Positions 46,637 to 55,832 of a stretch of 64,000 bases of DNA are shown in pieces. Each line of letters opens with the position of its first letter. The stretch's first letter is position 1. The translations under genes were made by a program, and so were the position numbers. A model generated the notes under the pieces. That model made no database searches. It was not told the DNA's origin and saw nothing but the letters and a program-made list of their open reading frames with translations. Source of the DNA: Burkholderiales bacterium (GTDB taxonomy: Bacteria > Pseudomonadota > Gammaproteobacteria > Burkholderiales > Nitrosomonadaceae); assembly GCA_024235795.1 (NCBI GenBank), contig JACKLR010000001.1, forward strand, positions 1,550,001 through 1,614,000, written 5' to 3'.

Positions 46637-48850
46637 TCATAACGCCGTCAGTCTCAGGCGCAGTGCATTGCTGATCACACTAACCGAGGATAATGACATT
46701 GCAGCGGCAGCGATGACAGGAGAAAGCAGGACACCGAAGAACGGATACAGAATTCCCGCGGCAATAGGCACGCCCGCCGTATTGTAAATAAACGCGAAAA
46801 ACAGATTTTGCCGGATATTCCGCATGGTAGCCACAGACAGCTTGCGGGCACGGACAATACCGGTGAGGTCGCCTTTTAACAAAGTGACACCCGCGCTCTC
46901 CATGGCCACATCTGTCCCCGTGCCCATTGCGATTCCGACATCGGCAGCCGCTAACGCAGGCGCATCATTTGTGCCGTCTCCGGCCATGGCCACAATGCGC
47001 CCCTCATCGCGCAACTTTTTAACAATTTTACCTTTATCTTCCGGCAGAATTTCGGCCTCAACCGCTTCAATACCGAGCGTTTTGGCCACAGACTCGGCGG
47101 TGCGGCGGTTATCGCCGGTAAGCATGACGATATGTATGCCCTGGTTTTGGATGGCCTTGATCGCATCCGGTGTGGTTTCCTTGATCGGATCGGCGATGGC
47201 CAGAATTCCGGCTACCTGCCCGTCCACGGCGATAAAAATCACAGTCGCACCGTCGGATCGAAGCTCATCGGCTTGCGTGGATAAAGCAGAGACATCAACA
47301 GCTTTTTCTTCCATCAACATCGCATTACCCAGCGCAACAGCCTGTCCGTTGATTTTGCCGATTACGCCTTTGCCGGTGGGTGAATCAAACTCATCTGCCG
47401 CGGAAAATTCAAGTTCCTTATCTTTTGCGGCCATAACGATGGCATGCGCCAGCGGATGTTCACTGCCTTGTTCAAGCGAGGCGGCCAGTGCCAGAAGGTC
47501 ATCTTCTGCAAAACCTTCAGCGGCGACAATCTTCGTTACAGTCGGCTTGCCTTCGGTCAGCGTGCCGGTCTTGTCAATCACCAGCGTATCCACTTTTTCC
47601 ATACGCTCCAGGGCTTCGGCATTTTTAATCAATACACCGGCCTGTGCGCCTTTACCCACCCCAACCATGATGGACATCGGCGTTGCCAGTCCCAAAGCGC
47701 ATGGACAGGCAATAATCAGCACGCTGACAGCGGCAATGAGTGCATAACTGAAGGCAGGCGACGGCCCATAGACACCCCAAATGATAAAAGCCAGAACGGC
47801 CACCAGAATGACGGCCGGAACAAACCATGAGGCCACAATATCCGCCAGCCGCTGGATCGGCGCACGGCTGCGCTGCGCTTCTGCAACCATATGAACGATC
47901 TGCGACAGCATGGTGTCTTTGCCGACGCGCTCGGCCTTCATCACAAAACTGCCGGTCTGATTCATCGTACCGCCGATGACCTTGTTCTCCGGCGCTTTTT
48001 TGACGGCCATCGATTCGCCTGTCACCATGGATTCATCAACCGCACTTCGGCCTTCAGTCACGATCCCGTCAAGCGGCACTTTTTCGCCGGGACGTACACG
48101 CAGCAGATCGCCGACCTTAATCTGATCGAGCGGCACATCTTCATCATTGCCATTTTCTTTAATTCTGCGCGCTGTTTTCGGCGCCAGATCAAGCAAGGCA
48201 CGGATTGCGCCACCGGTTCGCTCGCGGGCTTTCAGCTCGAGCACCTGTCCGAGCAGCACCAGCACGGTAATCACAGCCGAAGCCTCAAAATAAACCGCAA
48301 CAGCGCCATCCTGCCGGAACGCTTCTGGGAAAATACCGGGAACCAGTGTCGCCACGATGCTGTATAGCCATGCCACCCCCGTACCCATCGCGATCAGCGT
48401 AAACATATTCAAATTCCGGGATTTCAGCGAAGCCCAGCCGCGCTCGAAAAACGGCTTTCCGGCCCAAAGCACGACAGGCGTAGCCAGCACAAGCTGTATC
48501 CAGTTGGAAACTGTGCCACTGATATAGCGGTGTAAATCAAAAACATGACCGCCCATTTCCAGTGTAAAAACCGGCAAGGTCAGAACCAGTCCAAACCAGA
48601 ACCGTCTGCGCATATCGGTCAACTCTACGTTTTCGCCTTCCTCTCCGGTGATTGTTTCCGGTTCCAGCGCCATCCCACAAACCGGACAATTCCCCGGTCC
48701 ATTTTGCCGGACTTCAGGGTGCATCGGGCAGGTGTAGATGACATCAGCCCCATCCGACGGAGCGGCATGCGCGGTCTTCTTCTCGGGCTGATGATCATGG
48801 TGACAACAGGTCTGGTCTGAGTGATTTTGCTCATGTTTTTCCTGTCCCAT
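46637..48850 (-). CDS. copA: Copper-type P1B ATPase with N-terminal metal-binding domain
   Basis: 737 residues. A His-rich leader (CCHHDHQPEKK) and a heavy-metal-binding YHS-like domain CPMHPEVRQNGPGNCPVCGM (41-60) replace the usual HMA domain. TGES in the actuator, the CPC metal site in helix 6 (about 386), DKTGTLT (about 425), SEHPLAHAIV and GDGTNDAPAL (about 625) are all present. FIYNTAGVPIAAG and MSLSSVSVISNALRLR of the last helices are typical of Cu+ exporters. ATG at 48850 has a GGAGG ribosome site. No CueR-like regulator or chaperone gene flanks it. Confidence 0.93.
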   Translation of the reverse strand: MGQEKHEQNHSDQTCCHHDHQPEKKTAHAAPSDGADVIYTCPMHPEVRQNGPGNCPVCGMALEPETITGEEGENVELTDMRRRFWFGLVLTLPVFTLEMGGHVFDLHRYISGTVSNWIQLVLATPVVLWAGKPFFERGWASLKSRNLNMFTLIAMGTGVAWLYSIVATLVPGIFPEAFRQDGAVAVYFEASAVITVLVLLGQVLELKARERTGGAIRALLDLAPKTARRIKENGNDEDVPLDQIKVGDLLRVRPGEKVPLDGIVTEGRSAVDESMVTGESMAVKKAPENKVIGGTMNQTGSFVMKAERVGKDTMLSQIVHMVAEAQRSRAPIQRLADIVASWFVPAVILVAVLAFIIWGVYGPSPAFSYALIAAVSVLIIACPCALGLATPMSIMVGVGKGAQAGVLIKNAEALERMEKVDTLVIDKTGTLTEGKPTVTKIVAAEGFAEDDLLALAASLEQGSEHPLAHAIVMAAKDKELEFSAADEFDSPTGKGVIGKINGQAVALGNAMLMEEKAVDVSALSTQADELRSDGATVIFIAVDGQVAGILAIADPIKETTPDAIKAIQNQGIHIVMLTGDNRRTAESVAKTLGIEAVEAEILPEDKGKIVKKLRDEGRIVAMAGDGTNDAPALAAADVGIAMGTGTDVAMESAGVTLLKGDLTGIVRARKLSVATMRNIRQNLFFAFIYNTAGVPIAAGILYPFFGVLLSPVIAAAAMSLSSVSVISNALRLRLTAL

Positions 48851-49063
48851 CGTTTTATTCCTCCAGAAAGCGCATACCTAGTTTGTTGAAAGATATTCCT
48901 GACCAACCCTCGAAGTATAAATCCCATAATACTGAATGGCCAGTAGCGGTCTATCAATCAAAAAACTTTTTTATGAATTGCCATGAATGTTTAAAAAGTG
49001 ATCCGTTTATTTTTACCCAGGATAAACCTCGAAAGGTCCCTGGACTAACATCCCAATATTCTT

Positions 49064-49550
49064 TTAAGACACTACCGTTGAAAAAGGGTTTAAAAACTGC
49101 CCTCCCCAAAACAGCTTTCTGTCTATCTCACTGAGTTCGGCTTCCTCGCAGACTTCATTCCAATGCTTCTTAATCGCGGTTGTGAGTCTATCGAAAATAG
49201 CATGCGCTTGCGCTTCCGAGAGCAAGAAATTATGGGCAGCCGTCAGACAGGTTTTCAACTGACTGAGATTATTGCTGCCGGTTATGCGAATGGCCTGTGA
49301 CGCTTCATTGCTGGCGCGGCCTTGCGGGCAGATATCATAAGCCGGCGTCAGCGTCAGCGCAGAAACCATAGCTTTGCGTGACCAGCCTTAAGATTTTTTT
49401 CTCTGTCAAAACGCTCGATCAGCAGTACATCTTTATTGGCAGCCTTGATCAGCGTTACAGGCGCAACATTCAAGCCAGCCAGTGCGGCCGGACGCATAGC
49501 GATAAATTCGACCTTAACGACACTGCGGGCTTGTCGGGAAATTGCCTGTA
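49064..49550 (-). pseudogene. hipA: Remnant of a HipA toxin-kinase gene
   Basis: Upstream (49550-49390): VVKVEFIAMRPAALAGLNVAPVTLIKAANKDVLLIERFDRE, the N-lobe part of a HipA-like kinase. The frame then shifts near a run of seven A and continues as MVSALTLTPAYDICPQGRASNEASQAIRI to the true C-terminal region. AMVSALTL and ALTLTPAYDICPQG normally lie about 60 residues apart, so an internal stretch, including the catalytic D-x-x-x-x-N region, has been deleted. The first 200 or so residues are also missing. No hipB is visible. Dead gene. Confidence 0.75.
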
Positions 49551-49594
49551 AATTAGGCGATAATACGGAATTGTATGTGCAACCGGATTAACTG

Positions 49595-50083
49595 GTGAAG
49601 AAAAGAGAACAAAGTAATTTATTCCTAACACTGGATTCTCTGGTTCCGTTGGATTATGCCTGTCGCAAGCTGGATCAGTTGCTGCCATTTTCAGAGTTAA
49701 ACCAGAGCTATCGGTCACTGTATTCCTGCAATGGTCGAAAAGGGAAAGGGTTTGATTTTGTATTGCGAGCATTGATCATCCAATTCATGGAAGATCTGAG
49801 TGATCGTGAGATGGAACGTTATGTACAGGAAAATCTTGCATGCAAGTGGTTCTGCGACATGGATTTGGAAGAGAAAGCGCCGGATCATAGTTATTTTGGT
49901 GATTTTCGCAAGCGGCTTGGCACCTCGCGGCTTATGGATATTTTTTCGCTGGTACGCAGTAGGTTTTCTAAATGTACATCATTCACAATGAAACGATATA
50001 CAGGCCAGAAGATCCCGATTGCACAGGCCGCTTCGTATTACTTGACTAGAGTATCCGATGATTTATTACAAGAAAAAGACTGA
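49595..50083 (+). pseudogene. Truncated transposase (DUF772 / IS5- or IS1182-like)
   Basis: N-terminal part of a DDE transposase from a GTG at 49595: LTLDSLVPLDYACRKLDQLL, ALIIQFMEDLSDREMERYVQENLACKWFCDMDLEEKAPDHSYFGDFRKRLG. The recognisable homology ends near SRFSKCT (about 49980); the remaining frame to 50083 does not look like transposase. A further short stretch at about 50102-50183 (WLKAGLQGGARKM-like) may be a piece of its C-terminus, so most of the catalytic domain seems to have been deleted. Confidence 0.7.
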
Positions 50084-50200
50084 CCGAGTAATAGCCGATA
50101 GCAGATTTTGAATGGCTGAAAGCCGGCCTACAGGGCGGGGCACGAAAAATGTGTCAAGTAAAAAGCAAAGTTTATATATAATAAATGTCCATGTTGAGAC

Positions 50201-50209
50201 CGTTTTTAA
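50201..50209 (+). repeat. Left target-site duplication of the IS256-family element
   Basis: CGTTTTTAA at 50201-50209, exactly repeated at 51618-51626 on the other side of the element. Nine bases is within the usual 8-9 for IS256-family insertions. Confidence 0.85.
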
Positions 50210-51617
50210 GGGAGTATTAGAAATTCTGTGTCATTCCTTTATCATTAATATTATAGGAGTGACAAATGAACAAGACTACACCGCAATTTGATTTTGAAGA
50301 AGCCCTGGAAGCATTGAAAGCGGGGCGTGATTTGAATGGAAAAGATGGCATATTGACGCCATTGATCAAACAACTCACTGAAGCGGCACTGGCGGCAGAA
50401 CTTGAGCAGCATATAAAATCCACAGATGAGCAGAATCGGAAGAATGGAGCCACGCCAAAGACCGTAAAGTCGACTTCAGGCAGTTTTCAGCTGGATACGC
50501 CTCGAGACCGCAACGGTACATTTGAGCCGCAGTTGGTTAAAAAGCATCAGACTCATCTTACCGATGAAATTGAACGCAAAATTCTATCGTTATTTGCGTT
50601 GGGCTCCAGCTATCAGGATATTTCCGGGCACATAGCCGAGATGTACGGCATTGATGTTTCAACGGCGACGATCAGCGCAGTCACTGACAAGCTGATTCCG
50701 GAACTTAAGGAATGGCAGCAACGGCCATTAGATAGTCACTATCCGTTCGTGTGGCTGGATGCCATACATCACAAAGTGAAAGACGATGGCCGGTATATCA
50801 GCAAGGCAGTCTATACCGTACTCGGCTTAAACATTGAAGGAAAAAAAGAAATTCTGGGGTTGTATGTATCGGAAAGTGAGGGCGCCCGATTCTGGCTTTC
50901 CGTACTGACAGACCTGAATAACCGTGGCGTACAGGATATTCTCATTGCCGCCGTGGATGGTCTTACGGGTTTTCCAGAGGCAATCAACAGCATTTTTCCT
51001 GAAACCGAGGTTCAGTTGTGCATTATTCATCAGATCCGCAATTCGATGAAATATGTGGCGTCAAAAAATCAAAAAGCGTTCATGGCTGATCTGAAGCCGG
51101 TATACAAAGCACCGGCCATTGATGCAGCCGAAGATGCGCTTGATGCATTGGAAGCCAAGTGGGGAAAACACTATCCCATCGTGATTCAGTCCTGGCGCAA
51201 CAAATGGGAAAATTTATCGGTATACTTCAAATACCCTGAACCGATACGCCGTGTGATTTATACAACCAATACCATTGAAGCCGTACATCGCCAATTCCGC
51301 AAACTGACGAAAACCAAAGGTGGATTTCCGAATGAAAACAGTTTACTAAAGCTACTGTATGTCGGAATTAAAAATGCCAGCAAGAAATGGACGATGCCAG
51401 TACTAAACTGGAATTTGACATTATCCCAGCTTGCGATATATTTTGAGGGCCGTCTGGATGCGGCGCTTGATTTATGAATTTATTACAGATTGTTATGTCA
51501 CCGCTGAAACTGGTTAGCGCATCGACACGAATTGTGTCGATCGGTGACCGGTTTCAGTGGTCAACAAGCGAAGCGCGTTAGGCGATTTGCAAAATGACAC
51601 AGAATTTTGAACACCCT
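50210..51617 (+). mobile_element. Complete IS256-family insertion sequence (1408 bp)
   Basis: Bounded by imperfect terminal inverted repeats: left end 50210-50235 and right end 51617-51593, which share AAATTCTGTGTCATT and begin GGGAGT / AGGGTGT. A 9-bp direct repeat flanks it exactly. It carries one intact transposase gene. The 140 bases after that gene contain no ORF. Intact ends, target duplication and transposase suggest a fairly recent insertion. Confidence 0.9.
50266..51477 (+). CDS. IS256-family transposase
   Basis: 403-residue DDE transposase of the mutator/IS256 type. The acidic triad lies in FVWLDAIHHKV, AAVDGLTGFPEAI and TTNTIEAVHRQFRK; the IHQIRNSMKYV and C-terminal KWTMPVLNWN blocks are family typical. 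The N-terminus (MNKTTPQFDFEEALEALKAG) follows a GGAG ribosome site. No frameshift, so the element should be competent. Confidence 0.96.
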   Translation: MNKTTPQFDFEEALEALKAGRDLNGKDGILTPLIKQLTEAALAAELEQHIKSTDEQNRKNGATPKTVKSTSGSFQLDTPRDRNGTFEPQLVKKHQTHLTDEIERKILSLFALGSSYQDISGHIAEMYGIDVSTATISAVTDKLIPELKEWQQRPLDSHYPFVWLDAIHHKVKDDGRYISKAVYTVLGLNIEGKKEILGLYVSESEGARFWLSVLTDLNNRGVQDILIAAVDGLTGFPEAINSIFPETEVQLCIIHQIRNSMKYVASKNQKAFMADLKPVYKAPAIDAAEDALDALEAKWGKHYPIVIQSWRNKWENLSVYFKYPEPIRRVIYTTNTIEAVHRQFRKLTKTKGGFPNENSLLKLLYVGIKNASKKWTMPVLNWNLTLSQLAIYFEGRLDAALDL

Positions 51618-51626
51618 CGTTTTTAA
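51618..51626 (+). repeat. Right target-site duplication of the IS256-family element
   Basis: CGTTTTTAA, identical to 50201-50209. It lies 35 bases beyond the arcC stop codon, so the insertion fell just downstream of the ornithine operon and may have removed or displaced its terminator. Confidence 0.85.
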
Positions 51627-51660
51627 CGCTGCCGCGGCAACACAGATCGTTTCTCAAAAC

Positions 51661-52593
51661 TCATTCCCACCAAACCGTTTCAACGGTGTCCTCGCCGATC
51701 AATGTCCCTGCCTCACCCTTTACCATCGCAGCCGCATCCTTAAGTGACCCGATGCATGCGTAACCGCCACGTTGTTCGACAAATTCAATCGCAGCCTGGA
51801 CCTTGGGGTCCATTGAACCCGGTGCAAATGAAAAGGCCTTGATCGCTTGGGGCGATATCCGTTTAATTGCGCGCACACTAGCTTTGCCCCAATCCTGATA
51901 GACCGCATCGACATCGGTAAGCATCAATAGCAGATCTGCCTGTATTTCCCGTGCCAACAGTGTGCTGGCCAGATCTTTATCAATTACCGCCTCTACGCCC
52001 GCCAAAGTGCCGTTTTCCCGGCATATCACGGGAATTCCGCCACCGCCCGCACAGATCACGATAACACCTTGACTGACCAGCAAGTCGATAACGCGCTGCT
52101 CGAGAATCCGTACCGGTCTGGGTGACGCAACAACACGGCGATAATGTTCACCATCAACAGCAATGCGCCAGTTTCTCGCTTTTGCCAGTTGTTTTGCTTC
52201 TGTTTCATCATAAACCGGGCCAATCGGTTTTGTGAGATTATTAAAAGCGGGATCGTTGCTGTCCACTTCGATTTGCGTCAGCAAGGTTGCGCATTGGCGG
52301 TCGGACGGCAAATGATTAATCATTTCCTGTTCAAGGAGATAACCGATCATCCCCTCGGTTTCTGCATCGAGGATATCCAAAGGATAGATTTCATCCGCTT
52401 TATATGCTGCGCTTTGTAACGCCAGTAGCCCGACCTGCGGACCGTTGCCGTGAGTGATCACCAGCTCGTGTTCCAGCGCAAGCGGCGCCAATGCGTCCGC
52501 TGCAATTCTGATATTTCGTCGCTGATTATCCGCAGTTAACGGTTCACCGCGCCGAAGCAGTGCATTGCCACCGAGTGCAGCCACGATACGCAC
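51661..52593 (-). CDS. arcC: Carbamate kinase
   Basis: 310-residue amino-acid-kinase-fold enzyme converting carbamoyl phosphate and ADP to ATP, CO2 and NH3. AALGGNALLRRGE at the N-terminus, ITHGNGPQVGLLALQ, VICAGGGGIPV and LMLTDVDAVYQDWG are diagnostic. Start is GTG, 2 bases after the otc stop. Last gene of the ornithine operon; the pairing with an ornithine carbamoyltransferase is that of the arginine deiminase pathway, but no deiminase gene is present. Confidence 0.95.
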   Translation of the reverse strand: MRIVAALGGNALLRRGEPLTADNQRRNIRIAADALAPLALEHELVITHGNGPQVGLLALQSAAYKADEIYPLDILDAETEGMIGYLLEQEMINHLPSDRQCATLLTQIEVDSNDPAFNNLTKPIGPVYDETEAKQLAKARNWRIAVDGEHYRRVVASPRPVRILEQRVIDLLVSQGVIVICAGGGGIPVICRENGTLAGVEAVIDKDLASTLLAREIQADLLLMLTDVDAVYQDWGKASVRAIKRISPQAIKAFSFAPGSMDPKVQAAIEFVEQRGGYACIGSLKDAAAMVKGEAGTLIGEDTVETVWWE

Positions 52594-52595
52594 GC

Positions 52596-53594
52596 TCAGC
52601 CGCCCAGAGTAGCGACCATCACGGCTTTGATGGTATGCATGCGGTTCTCGGCTTGATCAAAGACAATAGAAGCTTCAGATTCGAACACGTCTTCGGTAAC
52701 TTCCATGGCCTCCAGACCATATTTCTGAAATATTTCTTCACCGATCTTAGTGTCCCGGTTATGAAATGCCGGCAGGCAATGCATAAACTTCACATGCTTG
52801 TTACCGGTTAACGCCATGAGCTGCCGGTTGACCTGATACGGTTTAAGCAACTGGATTCGCTCTTCCCACACCGAATCGGCTTCACCCATGGAAACCCAGA
52901 CATCGGTATAGAGAAAATCAGCGCCTGTTACCGCAGCGTGAATGTCTTCGGTGATAATCAAGCGCGCACCGGTCTGCTTTGCAATCCCAGTGCATTGTTG
53001 AACCAAACGCGGGTTGGGCTGTAATGCGGCAGGCGCGGCCAGACGGAAATCCATGCCCATCTTCGCGGCGCCCACGAATAGCGAATCGGCCATGTTACCG
53101 CGGCCATCGCCCAGAAAACAAAAAGCGGTTGCGGATAAATCCTTGCCAGCGTGTTCCATCATAGTCAGCAAGTCGGCAAGCACCTGGGTAGGGTGATATT
53201 CGTTGGTCAATCCATTCCATGCAGGGACGCCATGGCGTCCCAGTTCCTCAGCAGTTTCCTGGCTGAAGCCACGATATTCGATGCCATCATAAAACCTTGC
53301 CAACACCCGCGCGGTATCTTTCATCGATTCCTTGACGCCAATCTGAGTGCCACTCGGTCCGAGATAGGTCACATTAGCGCCCTGGTCATACGCCGCCACT
53401 TCGAAAGCACAGCGGGTGCGAGTAGACGCCTTCTCAAAAATCAACGCGATGTTTTTACCTTTCAGGCGCTGTTGCTCCGTACCGGCATACTTGGCCGCTT
53501 TCAATTCACTGGACAAATCGAGCAGATAATGGATTTCTTCCCGCGTGTAATCTAGCAGTTTAAGAAAGTTTCTATTTTTTAGATCTATCACCAT
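52596..53594 (-). CDS. arcB: Ornithine carbamoyltransferase
   Basis: 332 residues from the ATG at 53594 (MVIDLKNRNF), which has a GGAGG ribosome site and starts one base after the alr stop; an open frame upstream is not needed. Carbamoyl-phosphate motif STRTR at 57-61, HPTQVLADL in the middle, and HCLPAFHN with VFESEASIVFDQAENRMHTIKAVM near the end. OTCases run either way; beside carbamate kinase and an ornithine-degrading set, the phosphorolysis of citrulline to ornithine and carbamoyl phosphate is the likelier role. The symbol reflects that inference; argF would apply if anabolic. Confidence 0.92.
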   Translation of the reverse strand: MVIDLKNRNFLKLLDYTREEIHYLLDLSSELKAAKYAGTEQQRLKGKNIALIFEKASTRTRCAFEVAAYDQGANVTYLGPSGTQIGVKESMKDTARVLARFYDGIEYRGFSQETAEELGRHGVPAWNGLTNEYHPTQVLADLLTMMEHAGKDLSATAFCFLGDGRGNMADSLFVGAAKMGMDFRLAAPAALQPNPRLVQQCTGIAKQTGARLIITEDIHAAVTGADFLYTDVWVSMGEADSVWEERIQLLKPYQVNRQLMALTGNKHVKFMHCLPAFHNRDTKIGEEIFQKYGLEAMEVTEDVFESEASIVFDQAENRMHTIKAVMVATLGG

Positions 53595-53595
53595 G

Positions 53596-54732
53596 TTACT
53601 TGCCTCCAACGGCAACACGGTGAACCCGCTGCGCAACCGTAGTCACAACTTCGTAATTTATAGTCCCCAATGTTATCGCCAGCTCGTCCGCGGTCAGCCT
53701 TTCCTGGCCTTGTTGACCGATGATTACCACTTCGTCACCTTGTTTGACCTTTCCGCGAAGATGGCTGACATCAAGTAAGCTTTGGTCCATGGTAATGCGG
53801 CCAATCTGTGAGCAGCGTTTCCCGTGTACCAGCATTCCCATTCGATTGGAAAGATTTATGTGCAGACCATCGCCGTAGCCCACAGGCACCGTCGCAACGA
53901 GGGAATGGTGCTGAGTATGAAAGGCATGGCCGTAGCTTAAACCGGTATGCGCGGGCACTTCCTTGAGAAAAGTGATTTGCGTCTTCCACGCCAGCACGGG
54001 TTTGAGTTCCTGCACCCGCAGGTTAATGATCTCATTCGACGGGGGCAGGCCATAGATTGCGATGCCGGGCCGTACTGCGTCAAAATACGAACCGGGCAAG
54101 TCGAAAATAGCCGCACTGTTCGCCATGTGGAATACCGTTATGCCAAATTCTCTTGCCATTTCCCTGATCTGTTGAAACTGTTCAATCTGTTCCAGGGACA
54201 ATGCCTTATTCGTTTCATCTGCGCAAGGAAAATGACTCATAACACCACGAACATTAATAGATGGATACTTGCGGCATTGTTCCAAAAACGGAATAACTTC
54301 ATCCGCATGAATACCGATACGCCCCATACCGGTGTCAACCATGAGATGTACGCTAACCTGTCTGCCCAGTTTCTCTGCATCGCGCGCCAAAGCCACAATC
54401 ATCTCAAATGTGCAGACGACAGGCTCACAACCAGTGGTAACAATGGCCTCACTATGTTCCGGCAATGTCGCCGACAATAAAACAAATTTGGCATCAACAC
54501 CGGATTCGACAAGCGCGATGGCTTCTGTAATATGCGCCACACATAACGTGTTGTAACCCAGCTTAACCAGATGACGGGCGATGATTTCCATGCCATGACC
54601 ATAGGCATTGGCTTTAATCGCTGGCCACATTGGCCGCGCACCGGCCAACTCCTGCAAGAGCGCCATATTCCAGGTTAAATGATCGAGATTAATCTCTGCC
54701 CGGGTCAAGTGGTTCGGATGAATATTCTTCAT
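53596..54732 (-). CDS. alr: Alanine racemase
   Basis: 378-residue PLP enzyme of the alanine racemase fold. Lys40 in WPAIKANAYGHGMEI binds PLP; GLSYGHAFHT contains the catalytic Tyr region, and RPGIAIYGLPP and GYGDGLH are also typical. The start overlaps the orr stop as ATGA. In the operon the OrtAB thiolase is known to give D-alanine, so this enzyme would convert it to L-alanine for catabolism, though it could also serve cell-wall synthesis. Confidence 0.93.
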   Translation of the reverse strand: MKNIHPNHLTRAEINLDHLTWNMALLQELAGARPMWPAIKANAYGHGMEIIARHLVKLGYNTLCVAHITEAIALVESGVDAKFVLLSATLPEHSEAIVTTGCEPVVCTFEMIVALARDAEKLGRQVSVHLMVDTGMGRIGIHADEVIPFLEQCRKYPSINVRGVMSHFPCADETNKALSLEQIEQFQQIREMAREFGITVFHMANSAAIFDLPGSYFDAVRPGIAIYGLPPSNEIINLRVQELKPVLAWKTQITFLKEVPAHTGLSYGHAFHTQHHSLVATVPVGYGDGLHINLSNRMGMLVHGKRCSQIGRITMDQSLLDVSHLRGKVKQGDEVVIIGQQGQERLTADELAITLGTINYEVVTTVAQRVHRVAVGGK

Positions 54733-55832
54733 TGTTCGACTGAATGCGCGCTGCCATTCAGAGTATACTTCGTTACATACTCGGAGGTCATCGCTGCTAA
54801 CAACGCGCTGTAATTCAGGGTAAACGATAACGCATCGCCAACAGCGATATGATCTTTCACAGCGGTAACATCCAAAACAAGATAACCGCTTGAACCGCCC
54901 AGAATATCAATCCGTGAATCACGTGGTGAAATACCGTTAATATCGATATCCTCACGGCCCACGTTTATCAGCGCTCTTCGCCTATCCCCCCTGTCTTCAA
55001 ATACCGGAAGATGGCCAAAAGCGTCTTCACTGCGCTCACCCACCGGAATCGAAGGTTTCTGTTTGAGCTCAAGTATCTCCGCATGCAACACGAAAGCGTC
55101 CTGAAAAGTGTCAGGCCACGGCTTGCGATGAATGGTCTCGCGGCCCAATAAAATGGCTTCACCGATTCGTGCGTGATTAATCCGCCGCGGCATCCTGCCC
55201 GATGTAATCAGTTCAAGACCACTGGAATTGATCCCCGAAATCCATTCCAGTGTCATCTCAAAACGATGCTCGATCTCGCTGGCAAGTGCGGCCAATTGGT
55301 TCATATTAGCTTCACTCGGGACGACCCCGCCAAAACAGGCGAGATTGGTTCCAATCCCTTTGATTCGGACTCCCTCAAGACTGATGGCTTCACGCACAAA
55401 TGCAATCACGTCATCTGGCCAGATTCCCTCACGCAAATCGCCAAAATCGACCATGACGATGACATCATGAGTTTTTCCGGTTCGGATTGCCGCCGCTGAC
55501 AACCCTTCCAATACAGGAAGTTCAGAGTTCAGACTAAGATCGGCCAATTCAACCACCGCATTCACGGCAGACAAAGGCGGAACACGTAACAATATCAACG
55601 CGGTATCTAAACAGGCATTTCTAAGGCGTTGAATATTTTTCATTCTGGAATCGGCAATCGATGCCACGCCACCACGAAGCATCGCGCTCGCGACCCCGGG
55701 ATGACCACAGACTCCTTTGGTAACGCCTGTCACCGTTATGCCGTGTTGAGCGCACAAATCAACAACTGTTCGGGCATTGCGTTCTATCTTGTCGAGGTCG
55801 ATGATGAGATAAGGCGTATTCACCCCGGCCAT
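54729..55832 (-). CDS. orr: Ornithine racemase
   Basis: 367-residue alanine-racemase-like N-terminal barrel protein of the alanine/ornithine racemase group. PLP lysine Lys39 in GVTKGVCGHPGVASAML, VDFGDLREGIWPDDV, GIGTNLACFGGVVPSEANM and RIGEAILLGRE match the Orr type of Clostridium sticklandii rather than Alr. It interconverts L- and D-ornithine to feed OraSE. The start is ATG 55832 (13-base overlap with oraE) or GTG 55823 (GTGA overlap, MNTPYLIIDLDKIERN). Same order relative to oraE as expected for the pathway. Confidence 0.9.
   Translation of the reverse strand: MAGVNTPYLIIDLDKIERNARTVVDLCAQHGITVTGVTKGVCGHPGVASAMLRGGVASIADSRMKNIQRLRNACLDTALILLRVPPLSAVNAVVELADLSLNSELPVLEGLSAAAIRTGKTHDVIVMVDFGDLREGIWPDDVIAFVREAISLEGVRIKGIGTNLACFGGVVPSEANMNQLAALASEIEHRFEMTLEWISGINSSGLELITSGRMPRRINHARIGEAILLGRETIHRKPWPDTFQDAFVLHAEILELKQKPSIPVGERSEDAFGHLPVFEDRGDRRRALINVGREDIDINGISPRDSRIDILGGSSGYLVLDVTAVKDHIAVGDALSFTLNYSALLAAMTSEYVTKYTLNGSAHSVEQ

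Noticed and set aside
48883..49134. 83-codon plus-strand frame upstream of copA
   Set aside because: It runs over the hipA remnant on the opposite strand, has no ribosome site and no recognisable motif.
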